DNA of 64,000 nt from CAXBMB01 sp052078155 (GTDB lineage: Bacteria; Pseudomonadota; Alphaproteobacteria; Kiloniellales; DSM-21159): NCBI GenBank assembly GCA_052078155.1, contig JBQJBP010000001.1, positions 1,426,001 through 1,490,000 of the forward strand. The letters run 5' to 3'. Positions 51,258-63,510 of the stretch are shown here, in pieces. The position numbers and the translations under genes are program-made. Position 1 is the first letter of the stretch. Each line of letters begins with the position of its first letter. Below the pieces are notes generated by a model, which was given only the letters and a program-made list of their open reading frames with translations, was not told where the DNA came from and did not search any database.

Positions 51258-51587
51258 GGCCTACCCTCCTTCATTTGGCTTTCTTTGGTTTTGTGGAACT
51301 TCAGATTTCGCAGAACGATCTGTTTGGAAGTGAGGTCTGCGCGCGTCCCAGAGTGGAAGACTGACTGATTTTGCGAACCGGGGGAAGAAAAGAAGCAGCC
51401 GTGATGCACGGCAGGGACGATGAATTCATGGGAAAATCAACGGATGAAGCAGCCGCCAGCAACCTTGCCCAATTCCCATTCAGCAGGCCTGCCATTCCCC
51501 TCTTTCCATTGACTTATCGGGCCGGGCAAGGCAGAGATTGCCGCAAGATTCGTCCCCTTTTTTGCGAACGTCTTTAGGAGGTCTTCC
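51258..51587. other. Divergent intergenic region upstream of gpmA
   Basis: 330 bp between the divergent nitronate monooxygenase and gpmA starts. It must hold both promoters. I saw no strong inverted repeat, RNA-like structure or credible ORF. Confidence 0.4.
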
Positions 51588-52292
51588 GTGCCCCAACTCG
51601 TGCTGTTGCGCCATGGTCAATCGGTCTGGAACAAAGAAAACCGCTTCACCGGTTGGAAAGATGTGGATCTCAGTGAACAGGGCGTCAGCGAAGCCAAAGC
51701 CGCCGGGAAACTGATCGCCGAACATGATCTCAAACCCGACCTTTGCTTCACCTCCTATCTGACCCGCGCCATCAAGACCCTGCATCTGGCCCAGGAAAAC
51801 ATGGACCGCCTCTGGGCTCCGGTGGAAAAGTCCTGGCGCCTGAACGAACGCCACTATGGCGACCTGCAAGGCCTCAACAAGGCAGAAACGGCTGCAAAAG
51901 TCGGTGAGGAGCAGGTTAAAATCTGGCGCCGCAGCTATGACACACCGCCGCCGGCCATCGCCCTGGATGACGAACGGCATCCCCGCCATGAGGAGCGCTA
52001 CCGGGAGCTGACGGCAGAGCAGCTGCCGGCCACTGAAAGCCTGAAGCTGACTGTGGAGCGGGTGCTGCCCTATTGGGATGAGGCCATCGCCCCTGCCCTG
52101 AAAAGCGGCAAGCGTGTGCTAATCGCCGCCCATGGCAACTCCCTGCGCGGGCTGGTGAAATTCCTCGACAAGGTCTCTGATGAAGACATCCTGTCTGTGG
52201 AAATCGCCACAGGCCGTCCGCTCTTTTACCAGCTGGACGATGACCTTAAGCCTGTGGATCGCTACTATCTGGACGAACGCCCGGTTGCCTGA
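51588..52292 (+). CDS. gpmA: 2,3-bisphosphoglycerate-dependent phosphoglycerate mutase
   Basis: Interconverts 3- and 2-phosphoglycerate in glycolysis. 234 residues, GTG start with AGGAGG 6 bases upstream. Catalytic phospho-His in LVLLRHGQSVWNKENRFTGW (H9), CFTSYLTRAIKTLHLAQENM, ERHYGDLQGLNKAET with the catalytic Glu, and the second His in LIAAHGNSLRGLVKFL. The length is between short alpha-type (about 205) and E. coli-type (250) forms; the middle insert RRSYDTPPP is the dPGM type. It ends at a terminator. Confidence 0.96.
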   Translation: MPQLVLLRHGQSVWNKENRFTGWKDVDLSEQGVSEAKAAGKLIAEHDLKPDLCFTSYLTRAIKTLHLAQENMDRLWAPVEKSWRLNERHYGDLQGLNKAETAAKVGEEQVKIWRRSYDTPPPAIALDDERHPRHEERYRELTAEQLPATESLKLTVERVLPYWDEAIAPALKSGKRVLIAAHGNSLRGLVKFLDKVSDEDILSVEIATGRPLFYQLDDDLKPVDRYYLDERPVA

Positions 52293-52332
52293 TTGTCCCG
52301 GAAAGACCACTGACCCCAAGGGTGAGTAAATC

Positions 52333-52362
52333 AAGGGAGGGTCCGGCACCCTCCCTTTTTTT
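52333..52362 (+). terminator. Intrinsic terminator downstream of gpmA
   Basis: AAGGGAGGGT (52333-52342), 5-base loop, ACCCTCCCTT (52348-52357), merging into a run of seven T to 52362. Confidence 0.93.
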
Positions 52363-52395
52363 GATGTTGTCTGAGCTCTCTTGAGGCCCTCGAAC

Positions 52396-52707
52396 ATGAG
52401 TCGCCAGTTTCAACGACGCACAGAGGATTTCACCTGCGCCAACTGCGGGCAGGAGGTCACGGGCAGTGGCTACACCAATCACTGTCCCCATTGCCTCTGG
52501 TCCCGCCACGTGGATATCAACCCCGGGGACCGGGCCTCTGACTGTCAGGGCATGATGGAACCCGTGGCTGTCGAGCAAGGCCGCAAAGGCTACATCATCA
52601 CACACAAATGCCGCAGCTGCGGATTTGAAGGGCGCAACCGCACCGTCGAGGCGGATGACTTTAATGCCATTCTCGCCATCTCCCGCAAACAGTCCCTTCC
52701 TCTTTAG
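52396..52707 (+). CDS. RNHCP domain protein
   Basis: 103 residues from ATG 52396. RNHCP zinc-finger-like domain: FQRRTEDFTCANCGQEVTGS, GYTNHCPHCLWSRHVDINPG, DCQGMMEP, then THKCRSCGFEGRNRTVEADD. Three Cys pairs (CxxC, CPHC, CRSC) and conserved His suggest one or two zinc sites. The family is named after the sequence RNHCP near the second pair (here TNHCP). Its function is unknown. It is followed 33 bp later by cobC, and may be cotranscribed with it. Confidence 0.88.
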   Translation: MSRQFQRRTEDFTCANCGQEVTGSGYTNHCPHCLWSRHVDINPGDRASDCQGMMEPVAVEQGRKGYIITHKCRSCGFEGRNRTVEADDFNAILAISRKQSLPL

Positions 52708-52740
52708 CTTCCTGATTTTAGCAGTTTTCACCAGGATCCC

Positions 52741-53817
52741 ATGACGGCAGAAACCCTTTCCCAGCAAGCTGCGCCCATCTACCACGGTGGCAATCTGGAT
52801 GCCGTGCGGCTGCGCTATCCTGAGGTGGAGACCTGGCTGGATCTGTCCACAGGGATCAGTCCCTGGTCCTACCCAGTGGGCCCTATAGAGGCGAGCAGTT
52901 GGCAGGCCTTGCCCGGGAACAGCAAACTGGAGGCACTTCTGCTGGCCGCGCGAGATGGCTATGGCGCGCTACCAGACGCCCCCTGTCTGGCCACCCCCGG
53001 CTCCCAGGCTGCCATTCAGTGGCTTCCGCGTGTCGTTCGGGAGGAGGCAGAACAGAGCCTGACAGTCGCCGTGCTGGGTTTCACCTACAAAGAGCACGCC
53101 AACTGCTGGCGCCTGGCAGGGCACGAGGTCACAGAAGTTGAAAACGGCTCCCAGGATCTGCTGGCTGCCGCCCATCATCATAAAGTCGTGGTGCTGGCCA
53201 ACCCCAATAATCCGGACGGCGGCACGCACGACCCGCAACTGCTGCTGCAGGCCGCAGATCTGCTGGCCCAGAAGGGAGGCTGGCTGGTGGTGGACGAAGC
53301 CTTTGGCGACCTGACACCAGACCTGTCCCTGGTCAGACACTGCCCGCGACCCGGCCTGCTGGTGCTGCGGTCGCTGGGGAAATTCTATGGTCTGGCAGGT
53401 CTGCGGGTGGGCTTTCTCTTTGGCCCGGAAGAGCTGGTCTCGGCTCTCTCTGTAGCCCAGGGGCCCTGGGCTTTGTCCGGCCCGGCCCTGGATCTGGCCA
53501 GCCTCGCCCTGCAGGACAGAGAGTGGCAGCAGGCCCGACGCCTGGACATGCAGGCCCAGGCCAATGCACTGATCGTTGCGCTGCGCCGCTGTGATCTGGA
53601 CGTTATCGGCGGCACAGACCTTTTTGTTCTGGCTCGCCACGCCCGGGCCAGTCAGATCTTTGACCAGCTCTGCCAACAGGGCATCTTGCTGCGCCCCTTT
53701 CCCGAACGTCCGCGCTGGTTGCGCTTTGGACTGCCGGGCAGCAAAGAGAGCCTGAGCCGACTGGAAGGCGCGTTGAAAAACTGCCCGGCCCTGCAGCCGC
53801 AGTCGGCTGAGGCCTGA
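52741..53817 (+). CDS. cobC: Threonine-phosphate decarboxylase (CobC/CobD type)
   Basis: PLP enzyme related to class I aminotransferases that makes (R)-1-amino-2-propanol phosphate for the nucleotide loop of cobalamin. 358 residues: IYHGGNLDAVRLRYPEVETW, LDLSTGISPWSYPVG (the STGISP signature), VLANPNNPDGGTHDP, WLVVDEAFGDLTPD and the PLP Lys in LRSLGKFYGLAGLRVGF. Named CobC in the Pseudomonas denitrificans scheme. Its stop is 2 bp before cobD and the pair is convergent with cobQ. Confidence 0.93.
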   Translation: MTAETLSQQAAPIYHGGNLDAVRLRYPEVETWLDLSTGISPWSYPVGPIEASSWQALPGNSKLEALLLAARDGYGALPDAPCLATPGSQAAIQWLPRVVREEAEQSLTVAVLGFTYKEHANCWRLAGHEVTEVENGSQDLLAAAHHHKVVVLANPNNPDGGTHDPQLLLQAADLLAQKGGWLVVDEAFGDLTPDLSLVRHCPRPGLLVLRSLGKFYGLAGLRVGFLFGPEELVSALSVAQGPWALSGPALDLASLALQDREWQQARRLDMQAQANALIVALRRCDLDVIGGTDLFVLARHARASQIFDQLCQQGILLRPFPERPRWLRFGLPGSKESLSRLEGALKNCPALQPQSAEA

Positions 53818-53819
53818 TC

Positions 53820-54812
53820 ATGGCAGACTGGCTGAGCAGTGACTTTGGCCCGGACAGCCACCTCTGGCTTTTGTTTCTGGCCGTGCTGGCCGATGGCCTG
53901 ATCGGAGACCCGGACTGGCTGTGGCGCCGATTGCCCCATCCAGTTGTCTGGATTGGCGGGATCATCAATCGTTTTGACACCAAGCTGAACGATGACCGCC
54001 TGACCCCCAACAGCCGCCGGGCCAGAGGCATCCTCACCCTTGTCTGCCTGGTAACAGGCGCCGGACTGCTGGGACTGGCCCTGACCTATGGTTTGGCTGA
54101 AACTCCCCATGGCTGGCTGGCGGAAGTGGCAATTGTTGGAGTCTTTCTGGCCCAGCGCAGCCTCTACGAGCACGTCAAAGCAGTCTACAGCGGCCTGAAG
54201 GACAGTGGTCTGGCCGGGGGACGATTGGCTGTCTCTCGCATCGTCGGGCGCGATCCGGAAAGTCTGGATGAGGCAGGGATCTGCCGCGCCGCCATTGAAT
54301 CCCTGGCCGAAAATTTCTCTGACGGCATTGTAGCCCCGCTATTCTGGTATGCCGTGGCCGGACTGCCGGGCCTGCTGATCTACAAAGCTGTCAACACCGC
54401 AGACTCCATGATCGGGCACAAAACCCCGCGCCATCGGGAATTCGGCTGGGCCGCCGCCCGCTTTGACGACCTGATCAACCTGCCCGCCTCACGCCTGACC
54501 GCCGCTCTGATTTTTCTTTCCGCCTTGGCACTTGGAAAACCCTGGGGTGCGCTGCGCGCGGTACTTCAGGATGCCCGGCTGCACCGCTCCCCCAATGCCG
54601 GTTGGCCCGAAGCGGCCATGGCCGGGGCGCTGGGTCTGGCCCTGGCCGGGCCCCGCCAGTACGGCAGTGAAAAAGTGGACGATGTCTGGATGAACAGAGG
54701 CGGCCGACAGAAAGCCACAGCCGCAGATATCAACCGGGCCCTGAGAGTTTATCTGGGGGCACTTGTGATCCAGGCCGGACTAGTCCTGGCTTTGGCCTGG
54801 TGGGAACTTTAG
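53820..54812 (+). CDS. cobD: Adenosylcobinamide-phosphate synthase (CbiB type)
   Basis: Integral membrane enzyme that attaches aminopropanol (phosphate) to adenosylcobyric acid. 330 residues with several membrane segments. Family motifs: LAVLADGLIGDPDWLWRRLP, HPVVWIGGIINRFD, RIVGRDPESLDEAGICRAAI, ESLAENFSDGIVAPLFWYAV, NTADSMIGHKTPRHREFGWA and QDARLHRSPNAGWPEAAMAG. It ends 14 bp from the cobQ stop on the other strand. Confidence 0.95.
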   Translation: MADWLSSDFGPDSHLWLLFLAVLADGLIGDPDWLWRRLPHPVVWIGGIINRFDTKLNDDRLTPNSRRARGILTLVCLVTGAGLLGLALTYGLAETPHGWLAEVAIVGVFLAQRSLYEHVKAVYSGLKDSGLAGGRLAVSRIVGRDPESLDEAGICRAAIESLAENFSDGIVAPLFWYAVAGLPGLLIYKAVNTADSMIGHKTPRHREFGWAAARFDDLINLPASRLTAALIFLSALALGKPWGALRAVLQDARLHRSPNAGWPEAAMAGALGLALAGPRQYGSEKVDDVWMNRGGRQKATAADINRALRVYLGALVIQAGLVLALAWWEL

Positions 54813-54826
54813 TCCGCCCGATTTAG

Positions 54827-56320
54827 CTAGCGCGCGCGGGCCAGCTTCAGGAGGCTTGCGGTATCAATCTCCCGCTCCAGATGATCGGCCAACGCCTCCA
54901 GAGCGCTCTCCACTTCCCGTTCAAAGATCAATCCGCTTTCCTCGTGGCCCGTGAGTTCTGCCAGCAGTGCCTGTCTGGCGGAATCGGAGGCGAACAGGCC
55001 ATGCAGGTAACAGCCTGCAACTTTGCCATCGGCCGAGACTGCACCGTCGCTGTGATTGCCAAAGCGCAGGAAGGGACGGGCCCGGTCCGGTCCGTCCGTG
55101 CGTCCGATGTGCATTTCATAGCCCTGTACCATTGCGCCGCCATTGGCCAGTTCGCCGGTTACTTCGGTCAGGGTTTTGTCCGGTGTCATGGTGGTTTCCA
55201 GATCCAGCAGGCCCAGACCCTCAACTGATCCGGCTGGCCCTTCAATGCCTTCTGGATCATGCAGCCGGTGCCCCAGCATCTGATAGCCGCCACAGATGCC
55301 CAACACCCGTCCTCCCCGGCGCAGGTGCGCCTGCAAATCGACGTCCCAGCCCTGTGCCCGCAGGAATGCCAGGTCACCAATGGTGGATTTTGATCCGGGT
55401 ATGATCACCAGATCACAATCACCGGGAATGGCCTCACCTGCCTGCACCAGAACCAGGTCGACCCTGCTTTCCAGCCGCAGAGGGTCAAAATCATCGTGAT
55501 TGGCAATGCGTGACAGCTTCAGCAAGGCAACCCGCGTACCATTTCCAGCCTCCGGCTGGCTGAGGTCATTCTGGTTCTGGGGTTGATCAAGACTGACGGC
55601 ATCTTCGGCAGGCAGACGCCGGGCGGCAGGACAATGGGTAACCACCCCCAGCGACGGCCAGCCAGTGGCGCGCTGCACGATCTCCAGCCCTTCATCAAAC
55701 AGGGAAACATCCCCGCGAAACTTGTTGATCAGAAAGCCCCGGATGCGCTGACGTTCTGCCTCTTCGATCACGGCATGGGTCCCGACCAAAGACGCGATGA
55801 CGCCCCCTCGGTCTATGTCGCCAATCAGGATGACCGGCAGATCTGCCGCCTCAGCAAAGCCCATGTTGGCGATGTCCCCGGCCCGCAGATTGACCTCCGC
55901 CGGACTGCCCGCCCCTTCCACCAGAATCAGGTCAGCCTCAGCCTCCAGTCTGGCAAAGGAGTCCAGAACGGCGGCCAGCAAGCGGGGTTTCATGCCGTGA
56001 TAGTCCCGGGCCTTGACGGTGGCGACCCGCCTGCCCTGCACCACCACCTGAGAGCCGAGATCGCTCTCCGGTTTCAGCAACACCGGATTCATGTGAACGC
56101 TCAGCGGGACGCCGCAGGCCCTCGCCTGCAACGCCTGGGCCCGGCCAATCTCGCCGCCGTCAGCGGTTACCGCCGCGTTGTTGGACATGTTCTGCGGCTT
56201 GAAGGGCCGCACGGTCAGCCCCTGGCGAGCAAAAATCCGGCAGAGCCCGGCCACCAGCAGGGATTTCCCCACGTCAGAACCAGTGCCCTGAAACATGATG
56301 GCGGGCGTGCGCTTGCTCAT
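54827..56320 (-). CDS. cobQ: Cobyric acid synthase
   Basis: ATP- and glutamine-dependent amidation of four carboxylates of adenosylcobyrinate a,c-diamide. Started at ATG 56320 (MSKRTPAIMFQGTGSDVGKS); an upstream in-frame start at 56359 would overlap cobO. 497 residues. N-terminal dethiobiotin-synthetase-like ATP domain (GTGSDVGKSLLVAGLCRIFA, FKPQNMSNNAAVTADGGEIG, PVILIGDIDRGGVIASLVGT). C-terminal class I glutamine amidotransferase with Cys nucleophile in VLGICGGYQMLGHRLHD and His in VAGCYLHGLFASD. It is the last gene of the minus-strand cob operon. Confidence 0.96.
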   Translation of the reverse strand: MSKRTPAIMFQGTGSDVGKSLLVAGLCRIFARQGLTVRPFKPQNMSNNAAVTADGGEIGRAQALQARACGVPLSVHMNPVLLKPESDLGSQVVVQGRRVATVKARDYHGMKPRLLAAVLDSFARLEAEADLILVEGAGSPAEVNLRAGDIANMGFAEAADLPVILIGDIDRGGVIASLVGTHAVIEEAERQRIRGFLINKFRGDVSLFDEGLEIVQRATGWPSLGVVTHCPAARRLPAEDAVSLDQPQNQNDLSQPEAGNGTRVALLKLSRIANHDDFDPLRLESRVDLVLVQAGEAIPGDCDLVIIPGSKSTIGDLAFLRAQGWDVDLQAHLRRGGRVLGICGGYQMLGHRLHDPEGIEGPAGSVEGLGLLDLETTMTPDKTLTEVTGELANGGAMVQGYEMHIGRTDGPDRARPFLRFGNHSDGAVSADGKVAGCYLHGLFASDSARQALLAELTGHEESGLIFEREVESALEALADHLEREIDTASLLKLARAR

Positions 56321-56342
56321 GATCAGTTGAGATTTCTCAAGA

Positions 56343-56966
56343 TCAGAACTCAACACCAATCTGTGCTTTTACTCCGGCCCGGAAGGGGTGCTTGACCATG
56401 GTCATGTCGGTAACCAGATCAGCCAGCTCCATCAGTTCTTCTTTGGCATTGCGCCCGGTGATGATCACATGGGTGTCTTCCGGTTTGTTGCGCAGCGTAT
56501 CGAGAATTTCCTCCAGAGGCAGATAATCATAGCGCAGCACGATGTTCAGTTCGTCCAGCAGGATCATCTTGTATGAAGGGTCATTGATCAGGGCTTTGGC
56601 TTTTTCCCAGGCCTGACGGGCGGCATCGATGTCGCGCTGACGATCCTGGGTTTCCCAGGTAAAGCCTTCCCCCATGGACTGGATGGTCACCAGGTCGTCA
56701 AACTTCTCCAGCACGGTGCGTTCACCGGTTTCCCACTTGCCTTTGACGAACTGTACGATACCGACCTTAAAGCCATGCCCCAGAGCCCGGAAGATCATGC
56801 CGAAAGCCGCCGTTGACTTCCCTTTGCCTTTGCCCGTGTGGACGATGATCAGGCCTTTTTCGATGGTTTTGGTGGCGATGATTTTATCCCGTGCCGCTTT
56901 TTTCTTCCGCATTTTCTCTGCGTGGCGGGCGTTGATCTCTTCTTCTGTCATGCCGTCGGTCTTCAT
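56343..56966 (-). CDS. cobO: Cob(I)yrinic acid a,c-diamide adenosyltransferase
   Basis: Adds the 5'-deoxyadenosyl group to Co(I) of corrinoids. 207 residues of the CobA/CobO/BtuR family: basic N terminus (EEINARHAEKMRKKKAARDK), P-loop VHTGKGKGKSTAAFGMIFRA, VGIVQFVKGKWETGERTVLE, ILLDELNIVLRYDYLPLEEI and HVIITGRNAKEELMELADLV, ending VKHPFRAGVKAQIGVEF. It lies between cobN (135 bp upstream) and cobQ (22 bp downstream). Confidence 0.96.
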   Translation of the reverse strand: MKTDGMTEEEINARHAEKMRKKKAARDKIIATKTIEKGLIIVHTGKGKGKSTAAFGMIFRALGHGFKVGIVQFVKGKWETGERTVLEKFDDLVTIQSMGEGFTWETQDRQRDIDAARQAWEKAKALINDPSYKMILLDELNIVLRYDYLPLEEILDTLRNKPEDTHVIITGRNAKEELMELADLVTDMTMVKHPFRAGVKAQIGVEF

Positions 56967-57101
56967 CGGGCCATCCCTTTTCTAACTTTGCGTCTTTATC
57001 TTCGTGTCTTGATGTCTTGGTGTCTTGGTGTCTTTGTTTCTTGCCGCGTCCGCCAAATTCCAAGGTCGATCAGACGCGCAACTGTGGATTTGCCAGTGAG
57101 T

Positions 57102-60968
<3,867 letters not shown>

Positions 60969-61061
60969 GGGGCAAACTCTCTAAAACAATACGAACTGGA
61001 AACGGCGGGTCATCAGACGAAAGGCAGGCCATGAGAAGGGGCCTGCCTTTCGGGACTGTCC

Positions 61062-62114
61062 TCAGGCTGAAAGAGCAGCCCGGATGCTGTCTTCTTCCAG
61101 GCCTTTTTCGCCGATCACCACCAGGTGCGTTCCCCGGCTTTCCCCGGCCTGCCAGTCCCGGTCAAAGTAGTGCTGAATGCGGGGGCCGACGGCCTGGATC
61201 ACCAGCCGCATATCCTTGCCCTTCACAGCAGCAAAGCCCTTCAGGCGCAGGATCCCATGGCTTTCAATGACGGGTTTGAGACGGTTCAGCAGCTCTGCCG
61301 GGCTGTCGATCTCTTCAGACAACGACAGGGCAAAGGAATCAAAATCGTCGTGGTCGTGATCATCCACCCCGTCATGATGGGAGGGGCGTCTGTCCAAATC
61401 ATCCTCGGCGGCAGCTTCCAGACCCAGTAGGACAGCCGGATCAATGGCGCCGTGACTGGCCCGGATCATCTTGGCTCCAGGGCGCAGGTCCGGTTTCACC
61501 GCTTCCTCCACCTTGGCCATGTCCGCATCATCCAGCAGATCAGCTTTGTTCACCACCACCAGGTCAGCGCAGAGCATCTGCTCCTCAAACAGCTCTTCCA
61601 ACGGCGTTTCATGATCAAGGTTTTCATCGCTTTCGCGCTGGCTCTGCACCGCGTCCGGGTTATGCGCAAATAGACCATCGGCCACAGCCGGTCCGTCCAC
61701 CAGGGTCACCACCCCGTCCACGGTCACGCGGGTGCGCACTTCCGGCCAGTTAAACGCCCGGACCAGCGGCTTGGGCATGGCCAGACCCGAAGTCTCGATG
61801 ATGATGTGATCGGGCGGATTGGGCCGATCCAGCAAAGACTGGATGGTGGGGAGGAAATCGTCAGCCACGGTGCAGCAGATGCAGCCGTTGGCCAGCTCCA
61901 TCACGTCTTCTTCTTCGCAGCCTTCAATGCCACAGCCTTTGACAATTTCCGCGTCCACGCCCAGATCACCAAACTCGTTGATGATCAGGGCAAGGCGTTT
62001 ACCACCTGCGTTTTCCAGCAGATGCCGAATGGTGCTGGTTTTGCCAGCGCCCAGAAAGCCGGTGATGACCGTGGCGGGGATTTTTGAAAGATCACTCATG
62101 TGCTTGTTCGACAT
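61062..62114 (-). CDS. cobW: CobW-type G3E GTPase, cobalt metallochaperone
   Basis: 350 residues; ATG 62114 or ATG 62099, neither with a strong ribosome site. G3E GTPase: P-loop VITGFLGAGKTSTIRHLLEN, LIINEFGDLGVDAEIV, the metal-binding NGCICCTVADDFL (CxCC), IIETSGLAMPKPLVRAF, VVNKADLLDDADMA and the CobW C-terminal domain (RLKGFAAVKGKDMRLVIQAV). Residues ~240-258 form a His/Asp-rich loop (SHHDGVDDHDHDDFDS) that could hold metal. It probably delivers Co2+ to CobN; it lies directly upstream of cobN (93 bp). Confidence 0.94.
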   Translation of the reverse strand: MSNKHMSDLSKIPATVITGFLGAGKTSTIRHLLENAGGKRLALIINEFGDLGVDAEIVKGCGIEGCEEEDVMELANGCICCTVADDFLPTIQSLLDRPNPPDHIIIETSGLAMPKPLVRAFNWPEVRTRVTVDGVVTLVDGPAVADGLFAHNPDAVQSQRESDENLDHETPLEELFEEQMLCADLVVVNKADLLDDADMAKVEEAVKPDLRPGAKMIRASHGAIDPAVLLGLEAAAEDDLDRRPSHHDGVDDHDHDDFDSFALSLSEEIDSPAELLNRLKPVIESHGILRLKGFAAVKGKDMRLVIQAVGPRIQHYFDRDWQAGESRGTHLVVIGEKGLEEDSIRAALSA

Positions 62115-62210
62115 CCATTGGAGGAAAAGGGGTAGGGGGAAAAGTTAGGGAAAGAAGGGACCTGAAGAGTTTTTGACGAAAGCCAGTAAGAGAAAGCGCT
62201 TCGCCCCCCG

Positions 62211-62747
62211 CTAACCGGGCGGCTGCCGGGGAGTTTTCAAAGGCATAACCAATCCGGCCGCCATGAAATCAACCCGATCGGCGACCCGTGCGACGGCCTG
62301 GTTCAGCCGCCCGGCATGATCGCGGAAATCTCGCGCCATTTTGTTCATCGGAACGATACCAAGACCGACTTCGTTGCTGACAAAAACGACAGGGCCGGTC
62401 AATTGTGGCAGGGCCTGCAGCAAGGCTGCTTCTTCCGCTGCCAGATCCTTTTCGGCCACCATCAGGTTGGTGACCCACAGGGTCAGACAATCCACCAGCA
62501 CCGCTCCGTCTGGCCGGGCCAGTTTCTTCAGGCTTCCCACCAGATCCAGTGGCTCTTCCAAAGTCTGCCAGCGCGGGCCACGACGGGCTTTGTGTTCTGC
62601 AATGCGCGCTGTCATTTCAGAATCATGGGCCTGGGCGGTTGCCAGGTAACCACAGGGACCACTCTGGCTTTCCACCAGAGCTTCCGCATGGGCACTCTTG
62701 CCCGAACGGGCACCGCCAAGGACCAGAGTGACAGCAGGCAGGGTCAC
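62211..62747 (-). CDS. cobU: Bifunctional adenosylcobinamide kinase / cobinamide-phosphate guanylyltransferase
   Basis: Phosphorylates adenosylcobinamide and adds GMP in the last steps of cobalamin assembly (CobP in the P. denitrificans scheme). 178 residues, GTG start with GAGGAG 9 bases upstream. P-loop LVLGGARSGKSAHAEALVES, YLATAQAHDSEMTARIAEHK with the guanylylated His region (HKARRGPRWQTLEEP), LVDCLTLWVTNLMV, and VVFVSNEVGLGIVPMNKMAR. It is the first gene of the minus-strand operon, behind the cobalamin riboswitch. Confidence 0.96.
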   Translation of the reverse strand: MTLPAVTLVLGGARSGKSAHAEALVESQSGPCGYLATAQAHDSEMTARIAEHKARRGPRWQTLEEPLDLVGSLKKLARPDGAVLVDCLTLWVTNLMVAEKDLAAEEAALLQALPQLTGPVVFVSNEVGLGIVPMNKMARDFRDHAGRLNQAVARVADRVDFMAAGLVMPLKTPRQPPG

Positions 62748-62931
62748 GAAGCAGACTCCTCACGCCCAAGAAACAGCAGCAAAAAGGCTGCAGCTTGAAC
62801 AGCAACAAAGTAGGTCAGCGCGACAGGAAAGGACTTTGGGGGAAGGGCTCTGATCGCCCACGTCTCCCCTCGCCTCCCCGGATCGCCCCGCCCGGTGGAT
62901 GCGTCGTGAGCAGTACTGAGTTAAGTACCAC
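62748..62931 (-). promoter_or_regulatory. Expression platform of the cobalamin riboswitch
   Basis: Between the B12 box and cobU. GTACT/AGTAC (5-bp stem, 6-base interior) lies right after the box, then a G-rich stretch and, nearer cobU, GCAGC/GCTGC around a CTTTTT loop. No classic terminator with a U-run is present, which suggests control at translation or by a non-canonical stop. This is a weak inference from absence. Confidence 0.4.
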
Positions 62932-63167
62932 GGGGCCAGGTATCCTGGCTTCCGGCTCCAACACCTGACCTTCGCCTTCCCAGCCGATCCCGAGATGGAT
63001 CCGCCAGTGGCAGTGAAAGCCGGCTCACCGGTTACAGTTGCGGGGGCAGCCACGGTTCCGGTTCCCGAGTTGGGTCAACCTCGCCCGTGTTCCCTGAGTG
63101 CCCGGCAGCGCGCAGTTTGCAGCAACCGACCGGACAACCCCGTCACGACAAGAGCGACGATAGGCAC
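62932..63167 (-). ncRNA. Cobalamin riboswitch upstream of the cob operon
   Basis: Reading minus from about 63167: GTGCCTATCG opening stem, CAGGGAACACGGGCGAGG, GTGGCTGCCCCCGCAACTGT, ACCGGTGAGC, CACTGCCACTGG, GGGAAGGCGAAGGTCAGG, and the B12 box GAAGCCAGGATACCTGGCC (about 62950-62932). These are, in order, the conserved elements of the AdoCbl riboswitch (GGGAA, CCCCCGCAACTGT, GCCACTG, GGGAAGG, AGCCAGGAGACC). It lies about 185 bp before cobU. By family knowledge it lowers expression of cobU-W-N-O-Q when adenosylcobalamin is abundant. Confidence 0.95.
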
Positions 63168-63510
63168 TAGCCCAAGCTGGGTCAATGATGATCAGCGGCC
63201 CCAACAGTCCCTCCAGCTGCGGCTGCCAGCCGGTGAACCTTTGATATCTCTCACTTTTTGCGAATGTTTTTAAAAGGTGTTGCTTTCAAAATAATCTTCT
63301 GCTTTCCCTAAAAGCAGAAAAAGCTCTATATCACCGCCGCGTCGCCCCAGCCTGAGGTGGTCAGTGTCGGACTTTTGGCTTAGGGTTCAGGATGGGCCCG
63401 GCCAAAGAGAAACAGAAAACAGGCTACTAAAGCCTTGTCCCCGTTATAAAAATCAAAGCCAGCACCCTTTGTCACGACTTTGATTGTTCAATCGAAAGAG
63501 ACTTCAGCCC
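63168..63510. other. Divergent region between riboswitch and the Ni/Co transporter gene
   Basis: 343 bp. The one clear structure is the 9-bp inverted repeat TTCTGCTTT/AAAGCAGAA (63297-63305 and 63311-63319, loop CCCTA) in an AT-rich stretch. It lacks a U-run on either side and is more like an operator or mRNA 5' hairpin than a terminator. It lies 191 bp before the transporter start. Confidence 0.45.
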
